64,000 bases of DNA, from positions 310,001-374,000 of the forward strand of contig NZ_JACEZT010000002.1 of NCBI RefSeq assembly GCF_014042345.1. Reading direction: 5' to 3'. Shown here in pieces: positions 9,534-21,502 of the stretch (within the stretch, counting starts at the first letter, position 1; the number at the start of each line of letters is the position of its first letter). This stretch comes from Rugamonas brunnea (lineage in GTDB: Bacteria; Pseudomonadota; Gammaproteobacteria; Burkholderiales; Burkholderiaceae_D). The notes beneath the pieces were generated by a model. It worked only from the letters and a program-made list of their open reading frames with translations. It did not search any database and was not told where the DNA came from. A program made the translations under genes and the position numbers.

Positions 9534-10850
9534 ATGAATGAAACCCGTCCGGCATCGATGGCGTCCTTCTGGATGCCGTTCACGAACAACCGCGATTTCA
9601 AGATCCATCCGCGCCTGCTGGTCTCGGCCGAAGGCATGTACTACAAGGACGTGGACGGCAACACCATCCTGGACGGCACGGCCGGCCTGTGGTGCGTGCC
9701 CTGCGGCCACGCCCAGCCCAAGATCGTGGCGGCCGTGCGCGAAATGATAGGCCAGCTCGATTTCGCGCCCACCTTCCAGATGGGCCACCCGGCCGCCTTC
9801 GATCTGGCCGAACAGCTGATGGAGTACACCAACCACCGCTTCGGCCACGTGTTCTACACCAACTCCGGCTCCGAGGCCGTGGACACGGCGCTCAAGATCG
9901 CGCTGGCCTATCACCGCGCGCGCGGCGAGGGCACCCGCACCCGCCTGATCGGCCGCGAGCGCGGCTACCACGGCGTGGGCTTCGGCGGCATCTCGGTGGG
10001 CGGCATCGCCGGCAACCGCAAGCCCTACGGCGCCATGCTGCCCTACGTGGACCACCTGCCGCACACCCACAACCTGGAGAAGAACGCGTTCACGCGCGGC
10101 GAGCCCGAATACGGCGCCCACCTGGCCGACGAGCTGGAACGCATCGTCGCCCTGCACGACGCGTCCACCATCGCTGCCGTGATCGTGGAGCCGGTGGCCG
10201 GTTCCACTGGCGTGCTGATTCCGCCCAAGGGTTATTTGAAGCGCCTGCGCGAGCTGTGCACCAAGCACGGTATCCTGCTGATCTTCGACGAAGTGATCAC
10301 GGGCTTCGGCCGCCTGACGACGCCGTTCGCGGCCGACTATTTTGACGTCGAGCCGGACCTGATGACGACGGCCAAGGGCCTGACCAACGGGGTGGTGCCG
10401 ATGGGTGCCGTGTTCACCAAGCCCTTCCTGTACGAAGCGTTCATGCAGGCGCCGGCCGGCATCGAACTGTTCCACGGCTACACCTACTCAGGCCACCCGC
10501 TGGCTTGCGCCGCCTCGCTGGCCACGCTGGAAGTGTTCCGCGAACAGCAGATCGTCGAGCACGCGGCCAGCCTGCAGCAGTACTGGGAGGACGCGGTGCA
10601 CTCGCTGCGCGGCCTGCCGCACGTGATCGACATCCGCACCATCGGCCTGATCGCCGGCATTGAGCTGGAACCGATCGCCGGCAAACCCGGCGCGCGCGCC
10701 TTCGACGCGTTCAAGAAGGCGTTCGCGGACGGCCTGCTGATACGCACCACGGGCGACATCATCGCCTTGTCGCCACCGCTGGTGCTGGAGAAGAAGCACA
10801 TCGACGAGTTGTTCGGCAAGCTGGCCAAGGTGCTGAAAACCCTCGATTGA
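9534..10850 (+). CDS. Class III omega-amino acid--pyruvate aminotransferase (beta-alanine transaminase)
   Basis: 438 residues from ATG 9534, preceded by GGAGAC; an in-frame upstream start would add 40 unlike residues. Moves the amino group of beta-alanine (or 3-aminoisobutyrate) to pyruvate, giving malonate semialdehyde (or methylmalonate semialdehyde) and alanine. Class III motifs are clear: FWMPFTNNRDFK at the N-terminus as in beta-alanine:pyruvate transaminases, YTNSGSEAVDTALK, IFDEVITGFGR, and the Schiff-base lysine K281 in TTAKGLTNG. It heads the pyrimidine-degradation run, and the next gene, ald, can oxidise the alanine it makes. Confidence 0.92.
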   Translation: MNETRPASMASFWMPFTNNRDFKIHPRLLVSAEGMYYKDVDGNTILDGTAGLWCVPCGHAQPKIVAAVREMIGQLDFAPTFQMGHPAAFDLAEQLMEYTNHRFGHVFYTNSGSEAVDTALKIALAYHRARGEGTRTRLIGRERGYHGVGFGGISVGGIAGNRKPYGAMLPYVDHLPHTHNLEKNAFTRGEPEYGAHLADELERIVALHDASTIAAVIVEPVAGSTGVLIPPKGYLKRLRELCTKHGILLIFDEVITGFGRLTTPFAADYFDVEPDLMTTAKGLTNGVVPMGAVFTKPFLYEAFMQAPAGIELFHGYTYSGHPLACAASLATLEVFREQQIVEHAASLQQYWEDAVHSLRGLPHVIDIRTIGLIAGIELEPIAGKPGARAFDAFKKAFADGLLIRTTGDIIALSPPLVLEKKHIDELFGKLAKVLKTLD

Positions 10851-10863
10851 CGGAGACGGACAG

Positions 10864-10883
10864 GCCGGGGCCATGTCCCCGGC
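10864..10883 (+). other. Short GC-rich hairpin between the aminotransferase and ald
   Basis: GCCGGGG and CCCCGGC form a perfect 7-bp stem around a 6-base loop. No U-tract follows, so it is not an intrinsic terminator. It could tune mRNA stability inside the operon. Confidence 0.3.
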
Positions 10884-10930
10884 GTTGCTGAAGCGGCTAC
10901 ACACACTCATATAACAACGAGGAGAACAGC

Positions 10931-12046
10931 ATGCTAGTAGGCGTACCGAAAGAGATCAAGAACCAGGAGTCGCGCGTGGGCCTGACGCCGGCCAGCGTGA
11001 AGGAGCTGGTCTTGCGCGGCCACCAGGTGCTGGTGCAGCAGAACGCCGGCGCGGCCATCGGCCTGACCGATGCGATGTACGAGGGCGCCGGCGCGACCAT
11101 CGTCGACACGGCAGCGGAAATCTTCGCGCGGGCCGAGATGATCGTCAAGGTCAAGGAACCGCAGCCCGAGGAATGCGCGATGCTGCGCCACGACCAGATC
11201 CTGTACACCTATCTGCACCTGGCGCCCGACCCGGACCAGACCCGCGCCCTGGTCGCCTCCGGCGCCGTCTGCATCGCCTACGAAACCATCACCGGCCCGA
11301 ACGGCGGCCTGCCGCTGCTGGCGCCGATGAGCGAGGTCGCGGGGCGCATGGCGATCCAGGCCGGCGCCGCCCATCTGGAAAAATCCAAGGGCGGCATGGG
11401 CCTGCTGCTGGGCGGCGTGCCCGGCGTGGCGCCCGGCCATATCGCCATCATCGGCGCCGGCGTGGTGGGCACCAACGCGCTGCAGATGGCCGTGGGCATC
11501 GGCGCGCGCGTGACCATCCTCGATAAAAACATCGACCGCCTGCGCCAGCTCGATCTGATCTACGGCAACCGCGTGAGCACCATGTACTCGAACGCGCACA
11601 CGGTGGAGGAGGCGGTGCTGGACGCCGACCTGGTGGTGGGCGGCGTGCTGGTGCCCGGCGCGGCCGCGCCCAAGCTGGTGACGGCGGCCATGATCTCGCG
11701 CATGAAGCAGGGCGCGGTGGTGGTGGACGTGGCCATCGACCAGGGCGGCTGCTTCGAAACGTCGCATCCCACCACGCACGAAAAGCCCACTTTCGTGGTG
11801 GACGGCGTGGTGCACTACTGCGTGGCCAACATGCCGGGCGCCGTGGCGCGCACCTCCACCTTCGCGCTCAACAACGCCACCATCACCCACGCGCTGGCGC
11901 TGGCCGACAAGGGCTGGCAGAAGGCGTTGCGGACCAACCCCCATCTGAAGAACGGATTGAACGTCTGCCACGGCCACGTCACCTATGAAGCGGTGGCGCA
12001 TGGCCTGGGCTATCACTATGTCGAAGCGGACAGCCTGCTGGGCTGA
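10931..12046 (+). CDS. ald: Alanine dehydrogenase
   Basis: NAD-dependent oxidative deamination of L-alanine to pyruvate and ammonia. The 371-residue length fits. The N-terminal signature [20 protein letters not shown], the catalytic-region HLAPDPDQT and the Rossmann motif [15 protein letters not shown] (near residue 173) are all present. A consensus AACGAGGAGAACAGC ribosome binding site precedes ATG 10931. Placed between the aminotransferase and mmsA, it would regenerate the pyruvate acceptor and release the beta-alanine nitrogen as ammonium. Confidence 0.96.
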   Translation: MLVGVPKEIKNQESRVGLTPASVKELVLRGHQVLVQQNAGAAIGLTDAMYEGAGATIVDTAAEIFARAEMIVKVKEPQPEECAMLRHDQILYTYLHLAPDPDQTRALVASGAVCIAYETITGPNGGLPLLAPMSEVAGRMAIQAGAAHLEKSKGGMGLLLGGVPGVAPGHIAIIGAGVVGTNALQMAVGIGARVTILDKNIDRLRQLDLIYGNRVSTMYSNAHTVEEAVLDADLVVGGVLVPGAAAPKLVTAAMISRMKQGAVVVDVAIDQGGCFETSHPTTHEKPTFVVDGVVHYCVANMPGAVARTSTFALNNATITHALALADKGWQKALRTNPHLKNGLNVCHGHVTYEAVAHGLGYHYVEADSLLG

Positions 12047-12071
12047 GCGCATTTAAAGAGAACGGAACATC

Positions 12072-13574
12072 ATGACCATGCTTGACACCATCACCCATTA
12101 CATCAACGGCGCCAAGGCCGACACCACCAGCGGCCGTTATGCGGACGTGTACAACCCGGCGCTGGGCGAGCCGGTGGCGCGCGTGGCGCTGGGCACGGCG
12201 CAGGAGGTCGACGCGGCCGTGGCCGCCGCCGCCGCCGCCTTCCCGTCGTGGTCGGCCACGCCGCCGCTGACGCGCGCGCGGGTGCTGTTCAAGTACCTGC
12301 AACTGTGCCAGCAGCACACGGATGAATTCGCGGCCATGCTCACGCGCGAGCATGGCAAGACCTTCGCCGACGCCCAGGGCGAGGTGGCGCGCGGCATCGA
12401 GATGGTGGAATTCGCGGTCGGCATTCCGCAAATGCTCAAGGGCGAATTCACGGACCAGATCTCGCGCGGCATCGACGCCTGGTCCATGCGCCAGGCGCTG
12501 GGTGTGGTGGCCGGCATCACCCCGTTCAACTTCCCCGTGATGGTGCCGATGTGGATGTTCCCCGTCGCCCTAGCCTGCGGCAACACCTTCGTGCTGAAAC
12601 CGTCCGAACGCGACCCGTCGCCGTCGCTGCTGCACGCGCGCCTGCTCAAGGAGGCCGGTTTGCCGGACGGCGTGTTCAACGTGGTGCAGGGCGATAAGGT
12701 CACCGTGGACGCGCTGCTCGACCATCCCGTGGTGCAGGCCGTGAGCTTCGTCGGCTCCACGCCGATCGCGGAATACATCTACGCGCGCGGCTGCGCCAGC
12801 GGCAAGCGGGTGCAGGCGCTGGGCGGGGCCAAGAACCACATGGTGGTGATGCCGGACGCCGACATGGACATGGCGATCGATGCGCTGATGGGCGCGGCCT
12901 ATGGTTCGGCCGGTGAGCGCTGCATGGCCATTTCCGTGGTGGTGGCCGTGGGCGACGCGGGCGACAAATTGATCGGCGCGCTGGCCAAGCGCACGGCCGC
13001 GCTGAAGATCCGCGACGGCATGGCGGCCGACGCAGAAATGGGCCCGGTGGTGTCGCGCGCGGCCAAGGAGCGCATTGAGCGGCTGATCGGCGAAGGGCTG
13101 GAGCAGGGCGCCACGCTGGTGGTCGATGGCCGTAACTACCACGTGGCCGGGCGCGAGAATGGCTTCTTCGTGGGCGGCACCCTGTTCGACCATGTGACGC
13201 CGGACATGAGCATCTACAAGGAGGAGATCTTCGGCCCCGTGCTGTGCGTGCTGCGCGCGCCCGACGTGGGCCAGGCCGTGGCCCTGATCAACCGCAACGA
13301 GTACGGCAACGGCGTGGCCATCTACACGCGCGACGGCGGCGTGGCGCGCGAGTTCGTGCGCCAGATCCAGGTCGGCATGGTGGGCGTGAACGTGCCGCTG
13401 CCCGTGCCCATGGCCTTCAACAGTTTCGGCGGATGGAAGCGCAGCCTGTTCGGCGACCATCACGCCTACGGCCCGGAGGGCGTGCGTTTCTACACGCGCC
13501 ACAAGGCCGTCATGCAGCGCTGGCCCAACACGGCCAGCGCCGGCGCGGAATTTGCGTTCCCGCAGATGAAGTAA
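12072..13574 (+). CDS. mmsA: CoA-acylating (methyl)malonate-semialdehyde dehydrogenase
   Basis: 500 residues. Oxidatively decarboxylates malonate semialdehyde to acetyl-CoA, and methylmalonate semialdehyde to propionyl-CoA, with NAD and CoA. The catalytic cysteine is C284 in [14 protein letters not shown], the MmsA-specific motif. [19 protein letters not shown] and [10 protein letters not shown] form the cofactor pocket, and the C-terminal segment [16 protein letters not shown] is also typical. It is the last carbon step for both beta-alanine (from uracil) and 3-aminoisobutyrate (from thymine). ATG 12072 follows AAAGAGAACGGAAC. Confidence 0.94.
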   Translation: MTMLDTITHYINGAKADTTSGRYADVYNPALGEPVARVALGTAQEVDAAVAAAAAAFPSWSATPPLTRARVLFKYLQLCQQHTDEFAAMLTREHGKTFADAQGEVARGIEMVEFAVGIPQMLKGEFTDQISRGIDAWSMRQALGVVAGITPFNFPVMVPMWMFPVALACGNTFVLKPSERDPSPSLLHARLLKEAGLPDGVFNVVQGDKVTVDALLDHPVVQAVSFVGSTPIAEYIYARGCASGKRVQALGGAKNHMVVMPDADMDMAIDALMGAAYGSAGERCMAISVVVAVGDAGDKLIGALAKRTAALKIRDGMAADAEMGPVVSRAAKERIERLIGEGLEQGATLVVDGRNYHVAGRENGFFVGGTLFDHVTPDMSIYKEEIFGPVLCVLRAPDVGQAVALINRNEYGNGVAIYTRDGGVAREFVRQIQVGMVGVNVPLPVPMAFNSFGGWKRSLFGDHHAYGPEGVRFYTRHKAVMQRWPNTASAGAEFAFPQMK

Positions 13575-13638
13575 AGGCCGGTCCCGTGCAGCATGTTTGA
13601 CCGCGTCCCCGTCAACCAGCCAAGTCAGGAATTGTGCA

Positions 13639-15015
13639 ATGATGATCGAATCCCTGAAGTACATGCCGCAGTCCCCGCAATCGGGCAGCGCGCTGGCCGA
13701 GCATTTCACCGACCTGGCGCCCGCGCTTAACGCGCGCCAGGCCGCCATTGAAAGCGCGCGCTGCCTGTATTGCTACGATGCGCCCTGTTCGCGTATCTGC
13801 CCGTCCGAGATCGACGTGGCCAGCTTCATCCGCAATATCCACGAGGGCAATGTGAACGGCGCGGCGGCCGGCATCCTCAAGCAGAACATCCTGGGCGGCA
13901 GTTGCGCGCGCGTGTGCCCGACCGAGATCCTGTGCGAGGACGCCTGCGTGCGCAACCACGACGCGGAAGGCCAGCCCGTGAAGATCGGCCTGCTGCAGCG
14001 CTACGCCATCGACCACATGGCGTTCAGCCAGCATCCGTTCCAGCGCGCGCCGGCCACGGGGCGCAAGATCGCCGTGGTGGGCGCCGGCCCGGCCGGCCTG
14101 TCGTGCGCGCACCGGCTGGCCATGCTGGGCAACGATGTCGTCATCTACGAGGCACGGGAAAAGTCGGGCGGCCTCAATGAATACGGCATCGCCAAATACA
14201 AGCTGACGGACGATTTCGCGCAGAAGGAAGTGGCGTTCCTGCTCGGCATAGGCGGGATCGAAATCCGCCACGGCCAGACCCTGGGCGGCAATGTGCAACT
14301 GAAGGATTTGCAGGCCCAGTACGACGCCGTGTTCCTGGGCCTGGGCCTGGGCGCCAGCCGCCGCCTGGGCTTGACCGGCGAGGATGCCCCTGGCCTGCTG
14401 GCGGCCGTGGACTACATCGCCGCGCTGCGCCAGGCCGACGACCTGTCGCAACTGCCGGTGCCGGCGCGCGCCATCGTCATCGGCGCGGGCAACACGGCCA
14501 TCGACATGGCGGTGCAGATCCAGCGCCTCGGTGCGGAGGAGGTGACGCTGGTGTACCGGCGCGGCTTCGATGCCATGAGCGCCACCGGCCACGAGCAGCA
14601 CATCGCCAAGGAAAACCAGGTCCGCATGCGCACCTGGGCCCAGCCGCAGCAAGTGCTGCTGGACGAGGCCGGCCGCGTGCGCGGCATGCGCTTCGAGAAA
14701 ACGGCGCTCAACAACGGCCGCCTGGCCGGCACCGGCGAGACGTTTGAGATCGCGGCCGATGCCATCTTCAAGGCCATCGGCCAGAGCATGGACCCGGACA
14801 GCATCAGCGATCCGCTGGCCAAGACCTTGCAGCGCGACGGCGACAAGATCCACGTGGACGCCCACTTCCGCACCATCCTGCCGCGCATCTACGCGGGCGG
14901 CGACTGCGTGGCGCCGGGACAGGATTTGACGGTGCAAGCCGTGCAGCACGGGAAGCTGGCGGCGCTGGCCATCCACCGCGACATACAATCCAATAAGGAG
15001 CCGCATCATGGCTGA
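13639..15015 (+). CDS. preT: NAD-dependent dihydropyrimidine dehydrogenase, PreT subunit
   Basis: 458 residues from ATG 13639, which has AGGA eight bases upstream; a TTG at 13597 is possible but less likely. Electron-entry subunit of the enzyme that reduces uracil and thymine to their 5,6-dihydro forms. The N-terminal Fe-S domain shows CLYCYDAPCSRICP and SCARVCPTEILCEDAC. An FAD-binding GAGPAGLSCA lies near residue 148 and an NAD(P)-binding VIGAGNTAIDMA near 279, as in the glutamate synthase small-subunit/DPYD N-terminal family. Its end overlaps the start of preA by 8 bp, implying translational coupling. Confidence 0.95.
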   Translation: MMIESLKYMPQSPQSGSALAEHFTDLAPALNARQAAIESARCLYCYDAPCSRICPSEIDVASFIRNIHEGNVNGAAAGILKQNILGGSCARVCPTEILCEDACVRNHDAEGQPVKIGLLQRYAIDHMAFSQHPFQRAPATGRKIAVVGAGPAGLSCAHRLAMLGNDVVIYEAREKSGGLNEYGIAKYKLTDDFAQKEVAFLLGIGGIEIRHGQTLGGNVQLKDLQAQYDAVFLGLGLGASRRLGLTGEDAPGLLAAVDYIAALRQADDLSQLPVPARAIVIGAGNTAIDMAVQIQRLGAEEVTLVYRRGFDAMSATGHEQHIAKENQVRMRTWAQPQQVLLDEAGRVRGMRFEKTALNNGRLAGTGETFEIAADAIFKAIGQSMDPDSISDPLAKTLQRDGDKIHVDAHFRTILPRIYAGGDCVAPGQDLTVQAVQHGKLAALAIHRDIQSNKEPHHG

Positions 15016-16336
15016 TCTGAGCATCGAATTTTGCGGAATCAAGTCGCCCAATCCCTTCTGGCTCGCGTCCGCGCCGCCGACGGACAAGGCCTACAACGTG
15101 GTGCGCGCCTTTGAGGCCGGCTGGGGCGGCGTGGTGTGGAAGACGCTGGGCGAGGACCCGCCGGCCGTCAACGTGTCGTCGCGCTACTCGGCCCATTACG
15201 GCAAGAACCGCGAGGTGATCGGCTTTAACAACATCGAACTGATCACGGACCGCGCGCTGGAGATCAACCTGCGCGAGATCACCCAGGTCAAGAAGGACTG
15301 GCCGGACCGCGCGCTGATCGTGTCGCTGATGCTGCCGTGTGAGGAAAAGGCCTGGGCCGATATCCTGCCGCTGGTGGAGGCGACTGGCGCGGATGGCATC
15401 GAACTCAATTTCGGCTGCCCGCACGGCATGCCCGAGCGCGGCATGGGCGCGGCCGTGGGCCAGGTGCCCGAGTATGTGCGCATGGTGACCAGCTGGTGCA
15501 AGAAGCACTCGAAGCTGCCGGTGATCGTCAAGCTCACGCCCAACATCACCGACATCCGCGGGCCAGCGCGCGCGGCCAAGGAGGGCGGGGCGGACGCCGT
15601 CTCGCTGATCAACACCATCAACTCCATCACCCATTTGGACCTGGACCGCATGGTGGCCTTCCCCACCGTGGGCGGGGCCAGCACGCACGGCGGTTACTGC
15701 GGCACGGCCGTCAAGCCGATCGCGCTCAACATGGTGGCCGAGATCGCGCGCGACCCGGCCACGGCGGGCCTGCCCATCTCCGGCATCGGCGGCATCGGCA
15801 ACTGGCGCGACGCGGCCGAGTTCATCGCGCTGGGCGCTGGTTCGGTGCAGGTGTGCACGGCGGCCATGCTGCACGGCTTCCGCATCGTCGAGGAGATGAA
15901 GGACGGGCTGTCGCGCTGGATGGACGAGAAGGGCTACCGCAGCATCAGCGAATTCTCGGGCAAGGCCGTGCCCAATACGACGGACTGGAAATACCTGGAC
16001 ATGAACTACCAGGTGATCGCCCAGATCAACCAGGACGATTGCATCCAGTGCGGCCGCTGCTACGTGGCCTGCGAGGACACGTCGCACCAGTCGATCGCGC
16101 AGTTGATCGACCAGCAGGGCGGGCGCCGCTACGAGGTGATCAAGGAGGAATGCGTGGGCTGCAACCTGTGCGAAATCACTTGTCCGGTGCAGGGCTGCAT
16201 CACGATGGTGCCGCAGAAGACGGGCAAGCCGTACATGAACTGGACGCAGGACCCCCGCAATCCGCGCGCAGAATCAGCACAAAGCGCCGTGCAAAGCACA
16301 GCACAGGAGCCGGCGGCGGAGGTGGCCCAGAACTAG
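15008..16336 (+). CDS. preA: NAD-dependent dihydropyrimidine dehydrogenase, PreA subunit
   Basis: 442 residues. Catalytic FMN-containing subunit. A dihydroorotate-dehydrogenase-like barrel occupies about residues 1-310, with GIKSPNPFWLASAPPTDK and the active-site loop ELNFGCPHGMPERGMG. The C-terminus holds two [4Fe-4S] motifs, CIQCGRCYVACEDTSHQS and CVGCNLCEITCPVQGC. Arrangement and length match E. coli PreA plus a ~30-residue low-complexity tail. It works with PreT and feeds dihydrouracil to HydA. The AAGGAG ribosome binding site lies inside the end of preT. Confidence 0.96.
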   Translation: MADLSIEFCGIKSPNPFWLASAPPTDKAYNVVRAFEAGWGGVVWKTLGEDPPAVNVSSRYSAHYGKNREVIGFNNIELITDRALEINLREITQVKKDWPDRALIVSLMLPCEEKAWADILPLVEATGADGIELNFGCPHGMPERGMGAAVGQVPEYVRMVTSWCKKHSKLPVIVKLTPNITDIRGPARAAKEGGADAVSLINTINSITHLDLDRMVAFPTVGGASTHGGYCGTAVKPIALNMVAEIARDPATAGLPISGIGGIGNWRDAAEFIALGAGSVQVCTAAMLHGFRIVEEMKDGLSRWMDEKGYRSISEFSGKAVPNTTDWKYLDMNYQVIAQINQDDCIQCGRCYVACEDTSHQSIAQLIDQQGGRRYEVIKEECVGCNLCEITCPVQGCITMVPQKTGKPYMNWTQDPRNPRAESAQSAVQSTAQEPAAEVAQN

Positions 16337-16388
16337 TGCGCAGCGAAGACAGGGTTAGGTATAAAAATTGCAAAGACTGGGATACACT

Positions 16389-16423
16389 GGCCCGGCCACT
16401 TGATACGTTCACGTGGCCGGGCC
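16389..16423 (+). other. Inverted repeat between preA and the NCS1 transporter
   Basis: GGCCCGGCCAC (16389-16399) and GTGGCCGGGCC (16413-16423) form a perfect 11-bp stem around a 13-base loop, about 32 bp before the transporter start. No T-run follows, so a classical terminator is unlikely. It could stabilise the upstream mRNA or set relative expression of enzyme and transporter. Confidence 0.4.
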
Positions 16424-16454
16424 GGATGCATCATCAACCCTAGGAGAGACCAAC

Positions 16455-19353
<2,899 letters not shown>

Positions 19354-19366
19354 TCGGGAGCGAGAG

Positions 19367-20629
19367 ATGAACGAACTGCGGAACGAACTGCGGAACGAAC
19401 TGCGTATCAACGGCGAACGCCTGTGGGCGGCGCTGATGGAACTGGCCCGCATCGGCGCCACACCCAAGGGCGGCGTCAAGCGCCTGACCTTGACGGACCT
19501 GGACCGGCAGGGACGCGACCTGGTGGTCGGCTGGGGCAAGACGGCCGGCCTGTCCGTCACGGTGGACCAGATCGGCAATGTCTTCATGCGCCGCGCCGGC
19601 CGCAACAACGCGTTGCCGCCGGTGGTCACGGGCAGCCATATCGACACCCAGCCAACCGGCGGCAAGTTCGATGGCAACTACGGCGTGCTGGCCGGGCTGG
19701 AAGTGGTGCGCACGCTGAACGATCTGAACATCCAGACCGAGGCGCCGATCGAAGTCGCGTTCTGGACCAACGAGGAAGGCTCGCGCTTCGTGCCCGTGAT
19801 GATGGGCTCCGGCGTCTTCTGTGGCGCCTTCACGCTGGAGACGGCCTACGCCGCGCGCGACGTGGACGGCAAGACCGTGGGCGAGGAACTGGAGCGCATC
19901 GGCTACAAGGGCAGCGAAGTGCCGGGCCGACATCCGATCGGCGCCTATTTTGAAGCCCACATCGAGCAGGGCCCGGTGCTGGAGGATGCGGATAAGGTGA
20001 TCGGCGTGGTGCCGGCCGTGATGGGCCTGAGCTGGTACGACTGCGTGGTGACCGGCATGGAGGCGCATGCCGGCCCCACGCCCATGGGCCTGCGCAAGGA
20101 TGCGCTGCAGGTGGCCACCAGGATCATGCAGGAGGTGGTGGTCATCGCCAACCGCTATCCGCCGTATGGGCGGGGCACGGTGGGCATGGTGCAGGTGTTC
20201 CCCAACAGCCGCAATGTGATTCCGGGCGAAGTCAAATTCAGCATCGACCTGCGCAATGTGAACGACACCCTGCTCAACGCCATGCACGAGGAGATGCTGG
20301 CCTTCGTCGAACGCACGCGCGGCGAGACGGGGCTGGGCATCACGATCGAACGCGTGTCCTACTACCCGCCATGCCCGTTCCACCCGGACTGCGTGGGCGC
20401 GGTGCGCAAGGCCACCGAGAAGCTCGGGTATTCGACCATGGACGTGGTATCGGGCGCCGGACACGATGCGATTTACGCGGCGCGCGTGGCGCCGGCCGGC
20501 ATGATCTTCGTGCCCTGCAAGGACGGCATCAGCCACAACGAGATCGAGGACGCCAAGGCCGAACACCTGGAGGCTGGCTGCAATGTGCTGCTGCACGCGA
20601 TGCTGGAGCGGGCGGGCGTGGCAGCCTAG
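19367..20629 (+). CDS. N-carbamoyl-beta-alanine amidohydrolase (M20 Zn-dependent hydrolase)
   Basis: 420 residues. Hydrolyses N-carbamoyl-beta-alanine to beta-alanine, CO2 and ammonia, the third step of reductive pyrimidine breakdown. Motifs of the hydantoinase/carbamoylase (HyuC/allantoate amidohydrolase) family: GSHIDTQPTGGKFDGNYGVL, NEEGSRF, EAHIEQGPVLE, GAGHDA and the DGISHNE ending. ATG 19367 has GGGAGCGAGAG in front and lies 13 bp after hydA. An unusual feature is a 12-bp in-frame tandem triplication right after the start codon (19370-19405), giving NELR three times. Allantoate or a hydantoin-derived substrate is possible, but the context favours beta-ureidopropionate. Confidence 0.92.
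   Translation: MNELRNELRNELRINGERLWAALMELARIGATPKGGVKRLTLTDLDRQGRDLVVGWGKTAGLSVTVDQIGNVFMRRAGRNNALPPVVTGSHIDTQPTGGKFDGNYGVLAGLEVVRTLNDLNIQTEAPIEVAFWTNEEGSRFVPVMMGSGVFCGAFTLETAYAARDVDGKTVGEELERIGYKGSEVPGRHPIGAYFEAHIEQGPVLEDADKVIGVVPAVMGLSWYDCVVTGMEAHAGPTPMGLRKDALQVATRIMQEVVVIANRYPPYGRGTVGMVQVFPNSRNVIPGEVKFSIDLRNVNDTLLNAMHEEMLAFVERTRGETGLGITIERVSYYPPCPFHPDCVGAVRKATEKLGYSTMDVVSGAGHDAIYAARVAPAGMIFVPCKDGISHNEIEDAKAEHLEAGCNVLLHAMLERAGVAA
19370..19405 (+). repeat. 12-bp in-frame tandem repeat (3 copies) at the amidohydrolase N-terminus
   Basis: AACGAACTGCGG occurs three times in a row (last base T in copy three), directly after the ATG, encoding NELR x3. It keeps frame, so copy-number change would alter only the N-terminal helix. 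Confidence 0.9.
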
Positions 20630-20755
20630 CGGTGCGCTGGCCGGCGTAGCATCTCGTTACATCCCTTACAGCTGGGCGGTACACCATTCTGCCGGTGTTT
20701 CGTTAGAGTGTGCATGGGCGCGTTGCCCGCAACCCCGACGATAGAGGATACGAAC

Positions 20756-21079
20756 ATGAAGATCAATAAAGTGCTGTTGACCGCTGCCCTGGCCACCTTG
20801 ATCGCGCCGGCCTTCGCCCAGAACACGGCCACTCCGAAAATCGATGCCCGCCAGGAGCGCCAGGAAATGCGCATCGACCAGGGGATCAACAGCGGCCAGC
20901 TGACGGGCAAGGAAACGGCCAACCTGGAAAAGCGCGAAGCGAAGATCGAGGCCGACAAGGTAAAAGCCGAGGCGGACGGCAAGGTGACGCGTCAGGAGCG
21001 CGCCCATTTGAACCGGGAACTGGACCACAGCAGCAACAAGATCTACCGCAAGAAGCATAACGCCCGCACGGCCGGTTAA
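20756..21079 (+). CDS. Small secreted basic/charged protein, unknown function
   Basis: 107 residues from ATG 20756, preceded by GAGGATACGAAC. A clear Sec signal peptide (MKINKVLLTAALATLIAPAFA, cleavage after about residue 21) is followed by an Arg/Lys/Glu-rich, probably helical periplasmic domain. That domain holds two similar halves, RIDQGINSGQLTGKETANLEK and KVKAEADGKVTRQERAHLNR, each an EF-hand-like or helix-loop-helix pattern with repeated Q/T-x-x-E. Similar small proteins are common in Burkholderiales but have no assigned role. It is followed by a strong terminator. Confidence 0.8.
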   Translation: MKINKVLLTAALATLIAPAFAQNTATPKIDARQERQEMRIDQGINSGQLTGKETANLEKREAKIEADKVKAEADGKVTRQERAHLNRELDHSSNKIYRKKHNARTAG

Positions 21080-21107
21080 GCCGTCATCGGCCCGTGGCCC
21101 GCGCAAC

Positions 21108-21141
21108 GCCCGCCCATCGCAAGATGGCGGGCTTTTTTTTT
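21108..21141 (+). terminator. Rho-independent terminator after the small secreted protein
   Basis: GCCCGCC(C)ATC and GATGGCGGGC pair around GCAA with a one-base bulge, followed by nine T residues, 29 bp after the stop codon. Confidence 0.85.
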
Positions 21142-21175
21142 ATGCGCCAGCTTGTCGGATGCCCACCTTAAGTCG

Positions 21176-21202
21176 AAAAAAAACCCGCCATGGTGGCGGG
21201 TT
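21176..21202 (-). terminator. Intrinsic terminator of repeat copy A
   Basis: A nine-base-pair stem AACCCGCCA/TGGCGGGTT with loop CCA, followed on the minus strand by a run of T. Confidence 0.8.
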
Positions 21203-21313
21203 AAATCCAATTCTTCTTAGGAGTTGGAGGAGACAGTTCCATTATGCTGCGGCGCGCCAGGCGTGGCCAATTTATATTTCCAATAAGCATTATTTTCAGT
21301 TTGTATATCTGAT
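21176..21313 (-). ncRNA. Candidate small RNA / micro-ORF unit, copy A
   Basis: Minus-strand unit ending in an intrinsic terminator (21176-21202: AACCCGCCA-CCA-TGGCGGGTT plus eight T). Upstream of it are a CU-rich stretch TCTCCTCCAACTCC and a 29-codon ORF (21290-21201) that begins MLIGNINW and ends at TAA just before the terminator. The same arrangement is repeated about 185 bp away (copy B). The CU-rich block could pair with Shine-Dalgarno sequences. Whether the RNA, the peptide or both matter cannot be decided here. The 5' end is not defined. Confidence 0.45.
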
Positions 21314-21361
21314 GGCGTTGCGTTTCGCCGCTGGCGCGCACCCATGGACGCGATGATGGGC

Positions 21362-21390
21362 AAAAAAAAAACCCGCCATGGTGGCGGGTT
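21362..21390 (-). terminator. Intrinsic terminator of repeat copy B
   Basis: Same AACCCGCCA-CCA-TGGCGGGTT hairpin as copy A, followed by nine or more T on the minus strand. Confidence 0.8.
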
Positions 21391-21502
21391 AAATCCAATT
21401 CTTGTTACGGAGTTGGAGGAGACAAGTGAATTATGCTGCATCGCGGCAGACAAAGCCAATCAATCTTTCCAATAAGCATTATTCCGGAATCGCATGTCTG
21501 AT
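21362..21502 (-). ncRNA. Candidate small RNA / micro-ORF unit, copy B
   Basis: Second copy of the unit at 21176-21313, same strand. It shares the start of the micro-ORF (ATGCTTATTGGAAA), TGCAGCATAAT, the CU-rich TCTCCTCCAACTCC, then AAGAATTGGATTTAACCCGC and the terminator. The micro-ORF here is 24 codons (21479-21405; MLIGKIDW...LSPPTP). A one-base indel after the CU-rich block shifts the stop, yet the bases beyond the stop remain identical to copy A, which favours conservation of an RNA. A weak promoter may lie at 21528-21554 (TTGTTA, TACACT, 15-bp spacing). Confidence 0.45.

Noticed and set aside
16389..16423. 11-bp hairpin before the NCS1 transporter as a terminator
   Set aside because: No T-run follows, and the transporter belongs functionally to the operon; kept only as a hairpin.
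21201..21459. Minus-strand frames of 65 and 80 codons over the tandem repeats as normal proteins
   Set aside because: They run across the terminators from one unit into the next, which is implausible; only the short ORFs inside each unit are mentioned.
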